Assembly: GCF_013371495.1 (NCBI RefSeq)
Contig: NZ_JABWTA010000001.1
Location: 2,454,693 to 2,518,692 of the forward strand
Length of the DNA: 64,000 nucleotides
DNA from: Altererythrobacter lutimaris
Lineage (GTDB): Bacteria; Pseudomonadota; Alphaproteobacteria; Sphingomonadales; Sphingomonadaceae
Reading direction: 5' to 3'
Shown: in pieces, positions 33,448 to 42,589 of the stretch
Numbering within the stretch: position 1 is the stretch's first letter
Layout: each line of letters begins with the position of its first letter
Notes under the pieces: model-generated
Told to the model about the DNA's origin: nothing
Seen by the model: only the letters and a program-made list of their open reading frames with translations
The model's database searches: none
Position numbers and translations under genes: made by a program

Positions 33448-34808
33448 TGCCTGCTGAAGCCGCCGCACCCGCTGAGGTCGAAGCCGCTGCAAGCGCAGCC
33501 AAGCCTTATCCGTCGGCTACTGCTGGCTGGTTCCTCGTGGTCATGCTGACCATTGCCTACATCTTCAGCTTTGTTGACCGCTACATCCTCGGGCTGCTGG
33601 TTGAACCGATCAAGGAAGAGTTCGACCTTTCCGACATTCAGATTGGCTATTTGTTGAGCGCTTTCACCATTGTTTATGGTTTTGTCGGCATTTTCATGGG
33701 TTGGTTGATCGACCGCGGCAAGCGCATGTGGATCGTGTCCGTCGGCATTGCCTTATGGTCCGCTGCGACGGTCGCGACAGGCATGGCTAAGAACTTCGTG
33801 CAATTGTTCGCGGCGCGCATGGGCGTAGGGGTTGGTGAGGCAACGCTCTCGCCAGCGACATTCTCCATGATCGGCGACAGCTTCCCGCCGGAAAAGCGGG
33901 GCAAGCCGATCGCGTTTTATTCCAGCGCGCTGCCGATTGGCGCTGGTGTGGCTTCGCTCGTCAGCGCCGGGATCATCGCTTGGGCTGCGTCAGGCGGGTC
34001 GCAGAGCCTCCCGCTATTCGGCGAGCTTTCGCCATGGCGCTTCACGCTGATCGTCGTCGGCTTGCCAGGCCTGCTGCTCGCGTTGTTCTTCCTCTTCATG
34101 AAAGAGCCTGCGCGTCGGCCTGCGCGTGTTTCAGAAGATGTCGTTGGGGGCAGCGGGTTTACCGATGCGCTCAAATACATCTTCAAGAATTTCGCGCTTT
34201 ATGCAGGCGTCATCCTGATTGTGTGCTGCATGACTGCCATTGCATACAGTCAGGGTCTGCTGCCATCGACGTTTGAGCGCACCTGGGGCTGGAGCCCGCA
34301 GAAATACGCGCTCATCAATGGGGTCGCTCTGCTGATTATTGGCCCTATCAACATGATGATTTTCGGCAGCCTGTCGGATAGGCTCTCTGCCAAGGGGATC
34401 AAGGATGCGCCGCTGAAGATCCTCTATATCGGCTTCTTCATCATGGTGCCGTCAGGCGTGCTGCCATACTTCATGCCAACGCCAGAGCTCGCCTTTGCGG
34501 TTCTGTGCATCAACACTGTCGGCATCGGAATTGTCTCGGCCATCGGAGTAACCGCGCTGCTCGGTATCACTCCTGCGCAAATCCGCGGGCAAGTGATCGC
34601 GCTTTATTATCTCGGGATCAGCTGGTTCGGCTCGCTCGGCCCGATCGCGACGGGATATTTCTCCAGCAATGTCTTCGGCGAAGAGAATATCCGTTATGCC
34701 GTGGCCGTCGTGCCGGTCCTGTTTGCGATCCTGCCGCTCATTCTGATGCCGCTGACCCGCCGGCTTTACCTGCAGCAGATCGAGCGCATCGGTGAAGGCA
34801 GCAATTGA
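33447..34808 (+). CDS. MFS transporter
   Basis: The 453-residue protein has about 12 hydrophobic segments and the MFS loop motif GWLIDRGKRMW between helices 2 and 3. The early segment AYIFSFVDRYILGLLVEPIKEEFDLSD is typical of the sphingomonad Spinster/ACS-like carriers of organic acids. An Ala-rich N-terminal tail of about 25 residues precedes helix 1. It presumably moves the substrate or a product across the inner membrane after TonB uptake. TTGACC at its very end doubles as the -35 box of the next gene. Confidence 0.9.
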   Translation: MPAEAAAPAEVEAAASAAKPYPSATAGWFLVVMLTIAYIFSFVDRYILGLLVEPIKEEFDLSDIQIGYLLSAFTIVYGFVGIFMGWLIDRGKRMWIVSVGIALWSAATVATGMAKNFVQLFAARMGVGVGEATLSPATFSMIGDSFPPEKRGKPIAFYSSALPIGAGVASLVSAGIIAWAASGGSQSLPLFGELSPWRFTLIVVGLPGLLLALFFLFMKEPARRPARVSEDVVGGSGFTDALKYIFKNFALYAGVILIVCCMTAIAYSQGLLPSTFERTWGWSPQKYALINGVALLIIGPINMMIFGSLSDRLSAKGIKDAPLKILYIGFFIMVPSGVLPYFMPTPELAFAVLCINTVGIGIVSAIGVTALLGITPAQIRGQVIALYYLGISWFGSLGPIATGYFSSNVFGEENIRYAVAVVPVLFAILPLILMPLTRRLYLQQIERIGEGSN

Positions 34809-34833
34809 CCCTTCACAAAATGTCCGGACAAAT
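34805..34833 (+). promoter_or_regulatory. promoter overlapping UTRA-GntR operator, site 4
   Basis: TTGACC (34805-34810) and ACAAAT (34828-34833) form a -35/-10 pair with a 17-base spacer. The operator ATGTCCGGACAA (34820-34831) covers the spacer and part of the -10 box. The geometry, TTGACM then ten bases then TGTCCGGACAAAT, is identical to that at 39837-39865. The -35 box overlaps the MFS stop codon. The DUF1838 gene starts 38 bases further on. Confidence 0.65.
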
Positions 34834-34871
34834 TTACAGTCAAGCCAATCCACAGGAAGAGGAACCGATCT

Positions 34872-35807
34872 ATGCGTTTTAAATCTTTGCTTGCTGGCGT
34901 AGCTGCGCTGGTCACCGCAGGTACGATAGCGGCCACTCCTGCTGCGGCTCGCACGCTTGATCCCAATGTGCCGGAAGATGCGCTGGAGATCTCCAAGCGC
35001 TTGCAATGCGGCGTCTCGGCTGACGAGCCTGCTGTCTATCACTGGTCAGGCAATATCTATGGCCGCTCGCCTGGCATCCGCGACAAGCTGCTTTTCAAGG
35101 GCGAAGGCATGAACATCCGCCGCTGCGTCGAGGTTGATGATCCGGAGCGCGGGAAGGGCTGGCGCTTGATCAGCCGCGAGATCATGCTGATGCTCGATCC
35201 GGAAACGGGTGAAGTCGTCGATGAATGGGTGAACCCCTACACGGGCGAGACCAATCAGGTCATGCAGATCCATAATGATCCCGTGAACGGTCGCCCCAAC
35301 TTCGCGTACAATGCAGACGGTTCGCCGATGCGGATGAGCACGCTGCGTGAGGCAGGGCCTTATGTGTTCATTCCGTTTGAAGTGCCGCTGTTTTACACGA
35401 ATCCGCTTGCAGGGGCCTATCAGGACTATGTTGGCAACCAGTATCATGCGATGGAAATCTTTGATTTTGCAGCGCTAAAAGATGACTTATACGACACTGA
35501 CAAGCCGACCGCCTATCCAATGATTAGCTGGGTGCGGATTTCGCAATGGGCACCATGGATGAAGATGGGCTCGCGGCCCGGCCTGATGATTTTCAATGCG
35601 ATGGGTCGCAAATTGCCCGGCGGATTTGAAGAATTGCCTGATGTGCTTAAGGATGAAATCCGCGAAAACTACCCGATCTACGAATATGCCCCGCCCAAAG
35701 ATGACACGCGCAGAAACGAGACGACCTGGACAAAGTTCAAGATGCTCGAAGATGAGCGACGCGAAGCGGCAGGTGAAGACGCTCCCGCTGCGGGTCACTC
35801 AGACTAA
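34872..35807 (+). CDS. DUF1838-family exported protein
   Basis: The 311-residue protein starts with a signal peptide (MRFKSLLAGVAALVTAGTIAATPAAA, then RTLDPN). The body is typical of DUF1838: DALEISKRLQCGVSADEPAVYHWSGNIYGR, LLFKGEGMNIRRCVEVDD and EIMLMLDPETGEVVDEWVNPYTGE. The family has no known function. The protein should act in the periplasm. It has its own promoter with operator site 4 and a strong terminator after it, so it is a one-gene unit of the regulon. I would treat it as a candidate hydrolase or binding protein for the substrate. Confidence 0.87.
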   Translation: MRFKSLLAGVAALVTAGTIAATPAAARTLDPNVPEDALEISKRLQCGVSADEPAVYHWSGNIYGRSPGIRDKLLFKGEGMNIRRCVEVDDPERGKGWRLISREIMLMLDPETGEVVDEWVNPYTGETNQVMQIHNDPVNGRPNFAYNADGSPMRMSTLREAGPYVFIPFEVPLFYTNPLAGAYQDYVGNQYHAMEIFDFAALKDDLYDTDKPTAYPMISWVRISQWAPWMKMGSRPGLMIFNAMGRKLPGGFEELPDVLKDEIRENYPIYEYAPPKDDTRRNETTWTKFKMLEDERREAAGEDAPAAGHSD

Positions 35808-35852
35808 GCGGCAAGTCACCAATTCAAGCGACACGATAGTCGCAGGAGGACA

Positions 35853-35892
35853 AGGCGGGTGCTTCAAAACGAAGCGCTCGCCTTTCTTTTTT
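35853..35892 (+). terminator. rho-independent terminator
   Basis: AAGGCGGGTGCTTC (35853-35866) pairs with GAAGCGCTCGCCTT (35871-35884) around a four-base loop, with one or two weak pairs. A T-rich run follows (CTTTCTTTTTT). It closes the DUF1838 transcript, and the A-rich left flank may also serve the convergent SnoaL gene. Confidence 0.85.
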
Positions 35893-35909
35893 ACAAATGT
35901 TTTGAGCTG

Positions 35910-36356
35910 CTAGTTCAGCCGGACGCTGGATTGCGCGATGATGACCCAGCCTGCATCCTCGCGCTTTTCCCAGACCTGCATGACGCGAAAGCGAGCCTCG
36001 CTCATGCCGGTGCGGGTGCGCGCATTGATGTAAGTCACAATAGCGCGGCCTTCGCTGAGCCGAACAGCGACCTCGCTATTGTCCCACGCTTCAAAGCCGT
36101 TGCCGAGATCGAACAGAGCAGCTTCCCGACCGTATACCTTGCCTGACTGTGAGATGAGGACGAGATCGTTGGCGAATATCTGCCCGGCTTTTTCCGGTTC
36201 ACTCTCCAATGCGGCCATCCGGACCGTCTCTAGCGAGCCGCGGATTGCGCCTTCGTCCGGCGCCATGATAGATTGAGCATTCGCAAGCGACAGCGCGCCG
36301 ATCGCAGATAGCAAAAGGCAGCGAAACATCGCGATGATGCTCCGCTGCCTTTGCAT
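35910..36356 (-). CDS. exported SnoaL/DUF4440-like protein
   Basis: The protein has 148 residues from the ATG at 36356, or 139 from the ATG at 36329. Both starts leave a signal peptide (FRCLLLSAIGALSLANA, then QS). The mature part is the NTF2/DUF4440 type: GAIRGSLETVRMAALESEPEKAGQIFANDLVLISQSGKVYGREAALFD. It lies 18 bases after the TonB receptor gene in the same direction, so it is probably cotranscribed from operator site 5. Binding or isomerising the imported ligand in the periplasm is a plausible role. Confidence 0.75.
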   Translation of the reverse strand: MQRQRSIIAMFRCLLLSAIGALSLANAQSIMAPDEGAIRGSLETVRMAALESEPEKAGQIFANDLVLISQSGKVYGREAALFDLGNGFEAWDNSEVAVRLSEGRAIVTYINARTRTGMSEARFRVMQVWEKREDAGWVIIAQSSVRLN

Positions 36357-36373
36357 GGGGTGATCCCGGACGA

Positions 36374-38857
36374 TTAGAATTGAAGCCGCAGAATGGCCCC
36401 GAAACGCCGGCTCGGACGATTGTTGTATTGGAACCCGCGCGACTGACCTGCGGATGCCAGGTTGAAGCCGTTCGCAATGTTGGTCCCGCCAACCACGAGG
36501 CTTCCATTGCCGCCCGTTGGATCAATGAAGCGCAGCACACCGAGCGGTGCATCTTCATTGGTCAGGTTCTTCCCGTAGAAAGCGAGGCTCAGATTGTCGC
36601 CGTATTTGAATGTGATGCGCGCATCCAATTCAAACGAGCTGCCCGTTTCAGCAAGGTTCTGGACCTGCGCAAAGCGGCTTGAGAGATAATTCCCGTTGAT
36701 CGAGAAGATCGTCGAGAAATCTCCGCTCAGGTCAGCCTCATAATCGCCGAAGAACGCGGCCTGATGGCGTGCCTGACGCGGCAGCGACTGGCCGGTCAGA
36801 TCGGGGTCTCCGAACACTGCGCCTTGCGTGGCTTCACTGCCTGAGGTGAAGTTAGTGTCCGTCCATGCATAGGAGCCGCCCAGTGTCAGGCCCGGCAGAG
36901 ATGCAGGCGACCAGACCGTATCGAGCTCGACCCCGAAGATCTCAACATCGCCCAGGTTCGCTGTCACAGACCCGGTGGTAGAGGCTGCACCCAGCGCAGC
37001 AAGGTTCTCCGTCAGCTGATAGTCTTTCAGCTTCGAGAAGAAGCCAGCCGCGTTGAAGATCAGCTGATTGTCAAAGAAGGCGTTCTTCGAACCAATCTCA
37101 AACTGCCATACGGATTCTTCATCAAACGTGCCGAAGCCGAATTCGAAACCTTGTGCACCGTTAAATCCGCCCGGCTTAGTGCCCTTTGCAGCGCTTGCGT
37201 AAAGCAGACTGTCCGGCGTTGCTTCAAAATCGAGGATGAAGCGCGGCGTGGTGGCCTTGAAGTTCGCTTCCACGTTGAACGGCGTCACGCCGTCATTGAG
37301 GAAGATCAGATTGCCTGTGTCGATGTCGAACACGCGCAGTTGCTGATCTTCGGAAGCCCAGCGTAGTTCAGCGGTGGCCGTCAAACGATCGGACAGATCA
37401 TAAGCTACCGAACCGAAGATCGAGACGTTCTCGATCAGGCTTCTCTCAATGTCTGGCGGACCAAGATCAACGAATTCGCTATCAGTCAAGTTGACTGCAA
37501 CAAAAGCACCGGAAGCAGCCGCGACCTGTGCCAGCGTGGCATCGCGGGATGCAAGAATGGCTGCTTCACGTTCTGAAGTGAACGCATCGCGCAGCGTGTC
37601 GTCTTTCTCTTCATTGCGGAAGTAATAACCGCCGATCCTCCAGCGGAAAGCTTCCGTCTGAGGAGAGTCCAGACGAAGTTCTGCCACGTAAGTGTTCTGC
37701 GTGTCATTGTCATTGGTTGTAAAGTCAAATGGCAGCAAGCCGATGCCGACGACGCCTGGGCCGAGCGGGAATGGCCCGAAAATCCGAGCTGTGCCAAATG
37801 AACCTGGTTGGCCGTCGCTATCAATGAGATCGCGGAACCGCTCGCGTGTATAACCAAGCGTGGAAACCAGCGTGTAGTCGCCTAACTCGAATTCGTTGTT
37901 CAGTGAGAAAAACAGCTCTTCACGCTCAAGGCCGCCACCTTCGCCGATGATGTTCGGCAATTGATCGCTGCCGCTCGGATTCGAGCCTTGCGCACGAACA
38001 ATGCCTTGGAAGAATGGCTGGACGCCGCCCAGGTCAATTCCGCCCGGGACATTGACGTTCAGCGTCTCAAAGCCGGCAAGACCAATCGGGAAATGTCCGT
38101 CATCATCCTTGTTGTACGCTACGCGAAGCTTGCTGGTCCAAGTATCGGTTGGACGGAACTCAAGCGTGCCGCCAACGCTGATCGATGATTCATTGCCAAG
38201 GCTGGGATTGAGATTGCCCGGGCGATCAAACTCGCTCTTGAAATCGTAATAACGTGCAGCGAGGGAGAAGAACAATTTGTCTTCCACCAGCGGGCCGCGC
38301 ACATTTGCAAGGACTTCATAAAGGTCGTCTTCACCCACTTCCAGGCTGATCTCGCCGCCGAAATCATTGGTCGGCTGGCGGGTCGTGATGTTGATCGCAC
38401 CAGAGTAGGTGTTACGGCCGAACAGCGCAGACTGCGGGCCTTTGATGATCTCAATGGTTTCGATATCGCCGAAGTTCAGGCTGCGGATCGACTGAGTGAC
38501 GTTCACATTGTCGATGAAGACTGAAACGCCTGAACTGCCAAGGATGTTGGCTTGTCCGCGAATGATCGGACGGTCGAACTGCCGACCGAACGGCGTGTCA
38601 AAGATGAAGCCAGGTGTCCGCTTGGAAAGGTCATCGATATTGCCGATACCTTGCTCAAATAAGTCTTCCGAAGTGAACGCGGAGACCGCGATCGGAACAT
38701 CCTGGATGCTCTCTTCTTTTTTACGAGCCGTAACAATGATGACGTTTTCGTTCGTCGCTTCTTCCTCTGGGGCATCCTGAGCTACGGCAATTGCGGGGGT
38801 TAGTCCGGTGGCCAGAACAGATGCGGCGAGAAGAGCCGTACGCGTCGCGCGGATCAT
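36374..38857 (-). CDS. TonB-dependent outer-membrane receptor
   Basis: The 827-residue receptor has a signal peptide (1-26, ending TPAIAVA), a TonB-box region VIIVTARKKEESIQDVPIAV, a plug with KGPQSALFGRNTYSGAINI and a beta-barrel ending FGAILRLQF. GGGAGA precedes the ATG. It shares the QDVPIA plug type with the receptor at 39956, so the two are related and may import similar ligands. The operator AATTTGTCCAGACAAATT lies 80 bases upstream. Ligand unknown. Confidence 0.93.
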   Translation of the reverse strand: MIRATRTALLAASVLATGLTPAIAVAQDAPEEEATNENVIIVTARKKEESIQDVPIAVSAFTSEDLFEQGIGNIDDLSKRTPGFIFDTPFGRQFDRPIIRGQANILGSSGVSVFIDNVNVTQSIRSLNFGDIETIEIIKGPQSALFGRNTYSGAINITTRQPTNDFGGEISLEVGEDDLYEVLANVRGPLVEDKLFFSLAARYYDFKSEFDRPGNLNPSLGNESSISVGGTLEFRPTDTWTSKLRVAYNKDDDGHFPIGLAGFETLNVNVPGGIDLGGVQPFFQGIVRAQGSNPSGSDQLPNIIGEGGGLEREELFFSLNNEFELGDYTLVSTLGYTRERFRDLIDSDGQPGSFGTARIFGPFPLGPGVVGIGLLPFDFTTNDNDTQNTYVAELRLDSPQTEAFRWRIGGYYFRNEEKDDTLRDAFTSEREAAILASRDATLAQVAAASGAFVAVNLTDSEFVDLGPPDIERSLIENVSIFGSVAYDLSDRLTATAELRWASEDQQLRVFDIDTGNLIFLNDGVTPFNVEANFKATTPRFILDFEATPDSLLYASAAKGTKPGGFNGAQGFEFGFGTFDEESVWQFEIGSKNAFFDNQLIFNAAGFFSKLKDYQLTENLAALGAASTTGSVTANLGDVEIFGVELDTVWSPASLPGLTLGGSYAWTDTNFTSGSEATQGAVFGDPDLTGQSLPRQARHQAAFFGDYEADLSGDFSTIFSINGNYLSSRFAQVQNLAETGSSFELDARITFKYGDNLSLAFYGKNLTNEDAPLGVLRFIDPTGGNGSLVVGGTNIANGFNLASAGQSRGFQYNNRPSRRFGAILRLQF

Positions 38858-38936
38858 AAGTGAGTCTCCCTGTCATTTCAGCTTCGTCGATCCCATTCGC
38901 GAAGCCTTACATTGCATATAGTTTCGCCATGCGCAC

Positions 38937-38954
38937 AATTTGTCCAGACAAATT
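38937..38954. promoter_or_regulatory. UTRA-GntR operator, site 5
   Basis: AATTTGTCCAGACAAATT is an 18-bp palindrome with one central mismatch and the core TTGTCCAGACAA at 38940-38951. It differs from the consensus at one central base. It lies 80 bases upstream of the TonB receptor start at 38857. A clear -35/-10 pair could not be assigned here. Confidence 0.7.
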
Positions 38955-39055
38955 TGATAAATCCGTCTACAAGCCGTCAATTGTGAACGGATTTAGTGGT
39001 ATGATTGCAACGCCATCCGACGTGATCCAGATCGCCTTTTGTGCTCGCAGAGAGC

Positions 39056-39739
39056 TCAGAAAACCGGCTTCACATTCCCGAGAAACGCTGTGATCATCAA
39101 CAGAATATAGACAATCCAGACCCAGATCCGGGTCTTGTCCATTGTCCGCCGCAGAGGAATCTCGGTCTCGTCGCTCGATCCTTTCTCAAGCAATGCGCCC
39201 AATTGTGCGCCGACCGGCTTAAAGGCGACATCGATCATGATGGCAGCGACAAAGATTGCTCCGAACAGCAATGCTTTCCATGCGAGCCAGTCGGGCATGA
39301 GCGGTCCGTCTGTTGCGAGGCTGAGCCCTCCTAGACCAAGATAGAATGCGCCAATTGTCCAACTGATCACGCTTTCGATCTTGCGATTGCGCGCTGCACG
39401 AGGCGTCATGTCATGCTTGTGCGAATCCCACACCAGCCAAAGCCATGCGAGCCCAATAGTCCATGCTGCAATCGAGAGCGCCATGGGCACGTCCCACCAA
39501 TTGCCCATATCGACGACCGTCAGCGAAAGCGGAACCATCAGCGCCCAAGCGCTGCGTGGGACCATGTCCACCTCGACCAGAAGCTTGAGCAAGGCGATGC
39601 GCTGATCAAGCGTGTATGTCTCGCGTTTGCGGAAATGCTGACCAAGCAGAAACACGCCGACATCCGCACCCAACCATAAGACGAATAGCAGCAAGTGAAT
39701 ATATACAAGCGTCGGGTAGGCGAGATCGGCGAAGCTCAT
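39056..39739 (-). CDS. integral membrane protein of unknown function
   Basis: The 227-residue protein has about six hydrophobic segments: YIHLLLFVLWLGADVGVFLLG, SAWALMVPLSLTVVD, ALSIAAWTIGLAWLWLVW and more towards the C-terminus. The first segment, with its conserved His, resembles copper-resistance D/DUF2269-like membrane proteins. It is divergent from the TonB receptor at 39956 and shares the operator at 39852. A role in inner-membrane transport or heme/copper handling cannot be separated by sequence alone. Confidence 0.7.
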   Translation of the reverse strand: MSFADLAYPTLVYIHLLLFVLWLGADVGVFLLGQHFRKRETYTLDQRIALLKLLVEVDMVPRSAWALMVPLSLTVVDMGNWWDVPMALSIAAWTIGLAWLWLVWDSHKHDMTPRAARNRKIESVISWTIGAFYLGLGGLSLATDGPLMPDWLAWKALLFGAIFVAAIMIDVAFKPVGAQLGALLEKGSSDETEIPLRRTMDKTRIWVWIVYILLMITAFLGNVKPVF

Positions 39740-39836
39740 GGTCGCTCCTTGAGAAGTTTTGCCGCAGCAGTGTTACTCGAGCGCCTCACCATGCGACATA
39801 ATGTTGCTTAGCGCGGCGCAACTTGCACTGTTTTGC

Positions 39837-39865
39837 TTGACAAGCAACCCTTTGTCCGGACAAAT
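39837..39865 (+). promoter_or_regulatory. promoter overlapping UTRA-GntR operator, site 6
   Basis: TTGACA (39837-39842) and ACAAAT (39860-39865) have a 17-base spacer. The perfect palindrome TTTGTCCGGACAAA (39851-39864) covers the spacer and the -10 box. It would drive the TonB receptor and the genes after it, leaving a leader of about 85 bases. It is shared with the divergent membrane-protein gene. The geometry is the same as at 34805-34833. Confidence 0.75.
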
Positions 39866-39955
39866 CCGCCGCGGACGGAGGGACAGGTGCGGCTTTGACC
39901 GGGCAAACCGGCATGGCTGCTGTAAAGCGTACCTTATCCAGGGAAGGAAAATTTC

Positions 39956-42589
39956 ATGAAATTCCGTAAGTTGAACCCGGTGGTTCTGGCTAGCACGTCT
40001 TCGGCGTTGGCTTTGGCTACCATGGCAACTCCTGCTCTGGCGCAGGACGCTGATACTGATCCGCAAGAAGCAGAAGAGCAAAGCGGGGTCACCACGATCA
40101 TCGTAACCGCGCAGCGACGCGAGGAAAGCGTCCAGGATGTGCCGATTGCTATCAGCGCGTTCAATCAGGAGACTCTGGAGCAGCGCGGCATTGGTACTGC
40201 GCTCGAAGTTGCACAATTCGTGCCTAACCTTGTGGGCCTCAACAACACAGGGCTTGGGACGGCGAACGCCTATTATTTGCGCGGCATTGGTAACACGGAA
40301 TCAATCGCGACCTTCGATCCGCCAATCGGCACATATGTCGATGACATCTATCTTTCGCGCCAGAACGCAAACAACCTCTCATTGTTCGATGTCGAGCGCG
40401 TTGAAGTCCTTCGCGGCCCTCAAGGGACTCTGTTCGGCCGCAACACGACCGGCGGTGCGGTTAATGTCTTCCTGTCCGAGCCAGGCGACGACTTTTCGGG
40501 ATATGCGGAATTTGGCTACGGTTCATACGAGCAAAAGCTGGTTCGTGCATCGGTCGACCTACCTCTCGCTGACAGCTTCGCAATCAAAATCTCCGGCTAT
40601 TGGCAGAATGATGACGGATACGCGAAGAACACCTTCACGGGCGAGCGGACCAACGAGAATGATGGCTGGGGTGTACGCCTGGGCCTGCGCGGCGAGTTAT
40701 CTGATACAGCACGGTGGACGGGTTCTTACATCCATACCTTCGCCGACAGCGCCAACATCCTGAACTTCGACTGCGATCCGCTTGATCCGACCAATTGCGA
40801 TGGCCGCTTCGTCACGACCGGCCTCCGCTCTGACAGCAATTTCACGAGCTCTGTGTTCGGAGATCTCCTCACGGGCGATAAGAATGATTTCGGTCTCGGC
40901 AACGAAGCCACGATGGACTTCGTGTCGTCCAACTTCGAATTTGAGATTAGCCCGGACTGGTCCGTCAACATCATCACTGGTTTTGTCGACATCAGCCAGA
41001 AGTTTGCTTTGGATTTCGCCGATGGGCGCGGGCTTCCGAGCGTTGCGAACCCGTTCCCGGCGGTGTTTGCGCCCAACCCGGATCCGCTCGCTGATCCGAT
41101 CCCATCGCGTTACACTTTTGGCGGCTTTACCATCGCCAACGATGGACAGCACACGCAGTTCACACAGGAAGTGAAGTTCAACGGCTCAATCGCCGACGGA
41201 CTGCTCGATGTCGTGGCCGGTGTCTATTACTTCTACGAAGACAACAAGACCGACTTCGGTGACATCTTCACGCTGCCGTTCGCTCCTGCGCCTGACGGCT
41301 TCCCGTTTGTTTTAGCAGACCGCACGCTCGACAATACTGCGGAAGCCTGGGCTGGCTATATTCAGGGTGACTTGAACGTTACCGATCAGCTCACGATCAC
41401 TGCTGGTATTCGCTACACAGACGAAGAGAAAACCTTTGGCGTTCGCGACAATCGTGCGTCATGCAATGACGGCACGATCGAAGCGACATGTCTTGATACC
41501 TCAAATCTGTTTGCCCCGGTTTTGCGACGCGATGAGAATGGCGATGTTGTTCTCGACGTGGATGATAATCCAGTCATTGATACGGTCGCAATCCCGACGA
41601 AACAAAGCGTAGGTATCTGGACGCCGCGTTTTGCGATCAATTATGCAGTGACTGACGACGTCCTGCTGTTTGCAAGCGCAACGCGCGGCTTCAAGTCAGG
41701 CGGCTGGAATGCGCGCGGCACGTCCGCAGGCGAGTTGCTGCCGTTCGCTCCAGAAAAAGCATGGAGCTATGAGGCTGGTGCTAAAACGACGTTGTTCGAC
41801 CGTTTGCTTCAATTCAACGTCACTGCTTTCTGGCTGGACGTAGGCGGTCTGCAAACGCCGTCAGCATTCGTCCGTGGCGATGGTTCGCTTGCCTTCATTA
41901 CGCGCAACTTTGCAGATTATCGTAACAAAGGCGTGGAAGTGGAGCTTACCGCTGCCCCGACTGACGGCCTCAACCTGTTCGCCGCCATCGGCTATCAGGA
42001 CGATGAATATCGCCTTGATGACGATAGTCCCGACTTCGACGAGTTCGGCATCAAGTCCGTTGGCCTTCAGCTTGCCGATTGCCGCGCTCAATTGGCTAAC
42101 GGATTGCTTCCGAATACTGCTGGGCCGGACAATGCGCCTGACTGCGGCGTCGGCATCGTTGCACCCAATGGCGAACTTGCCGAACCGGTGCGTACGCCTG
42201 AATGGACAGTGGCACTTGGCGGTAGCTACGAGTTTGTCTTTGGCGACTTGTCTCTAACCCCTGCAATCAACGCCAACTGGCGCGCGGAAAGCGAAGTGGG
42301 CACTAGCCAAGTCACAATCTTCGAAGGCGAAGTCACCGGCGCTTCCGACACTGATTATCCGTTCAACACACTCGGAGTTGGCACCCCGGTTGTCCCAACG
42401 ACCGGATCTTTCAGTGATGATCGCTGGATTGTTAATGCGTCGATAACGCTGTCGAGTGTTAGTGGCTGGTCAATTCTGGCAGAGTGCAAGAACTGCTTCG
42501 ATGAAGAGGCTGTTGAATCTGCTTTGGCGAATTACAGCTATCTCAACCCGCCACGTACATGGGCCGTTCGCGCCAAGTACGAATTCTGA
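39956..42589 (+). CDS. TonB-dependent outer-membrane receptor
   Basis: The 877-residue receptor has a signal peptide (1-29, ending MATPALA), the TonB-box region TIIVTAQRREESVQDVPIAI, a plug with LRGPQGTLFGRNTTGGAVNV and a barrel ending WAVRAKYEF. AAGGAAAATTTC precedes the ATG. It begins a run of seven tightly coupled genes through 49626; its stop overlaps the next start (TGATG). The barrel contains several Cys residues (FDCDPLDPTNC, DCRAQL), which may form disulfides in outer loops. The ligand is unknown. Confidence 0.94.
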   Translation: MKFRKLNPVVLASTSSALALATMATPALAQDADTDPQEAEEQSGVTTIIVTAQRREESVQDVPIAISAFNQETLEQRGIGTALEVAQFVPNLVGLNNTGLGTANAYYLRGIGNTESIATFDPPIGTYVDDIYLSRQNANNLSLFDVERVEVLRGPQGTLFGRNTTGGAVNVFLSEPGDDFSGYAEFGYGSYEQKLVRASVDLPLADSFAIKISGYWQNDDGYAKNTFTGERTNENDGWGVRLGLRGELSDTARWTGSYIHTFADSANILNFDCDPLDPTNCDGRFVTTGLRSDSNFTSSVFGDLLTGDKNDFGLGNEATMDFVSSNFEFEISPDWSVNIITGFVDISQKFALDFADGRGLPSVANPFPAVFAPNPDPLADPIPSRYTFGGFTIANDGQHTQFTQEVKFNGSIADGLLDVVAGVYYFYEDNKTDFGDIFTLPFAPAPDGFPFVLADRTLDNTAEAWAGYIQGDLNVTDQLTITAGIRYTDEEKTFGVRDNRASCNDGTIEATCLDTSNLFAPVLRRDENGDVVLDVDDNPVIDTVAIPTKQSVGIWTPRFAINYAVTDDVLLFASATRGFKSGGWNARGTSAGELLPFAPEKAWSYEAGAKTTLFDRLLQFNVTAFWLDVGGLQTPSAFVRGDGSLAFITRNFADYRNKGVEVELTAAPTDGLNLFAAIGYQDDEYRLDDDSPDFDEFGIKSVGLQLADCRAQLANGLLPNTAGPDNAPDCGVGIVAPNGELAEPVRTPEWTVALGGSYEFVFGDLSLTPAINANWRAESEVGTSQVTIFEGEVTGASDTDYPFNTLGVGTPVVPTTGSFSDDRWIVNASITLSSVSGWSILAECKNCFDEEAVESALANYSYLNPPRTWAVRAKYEF

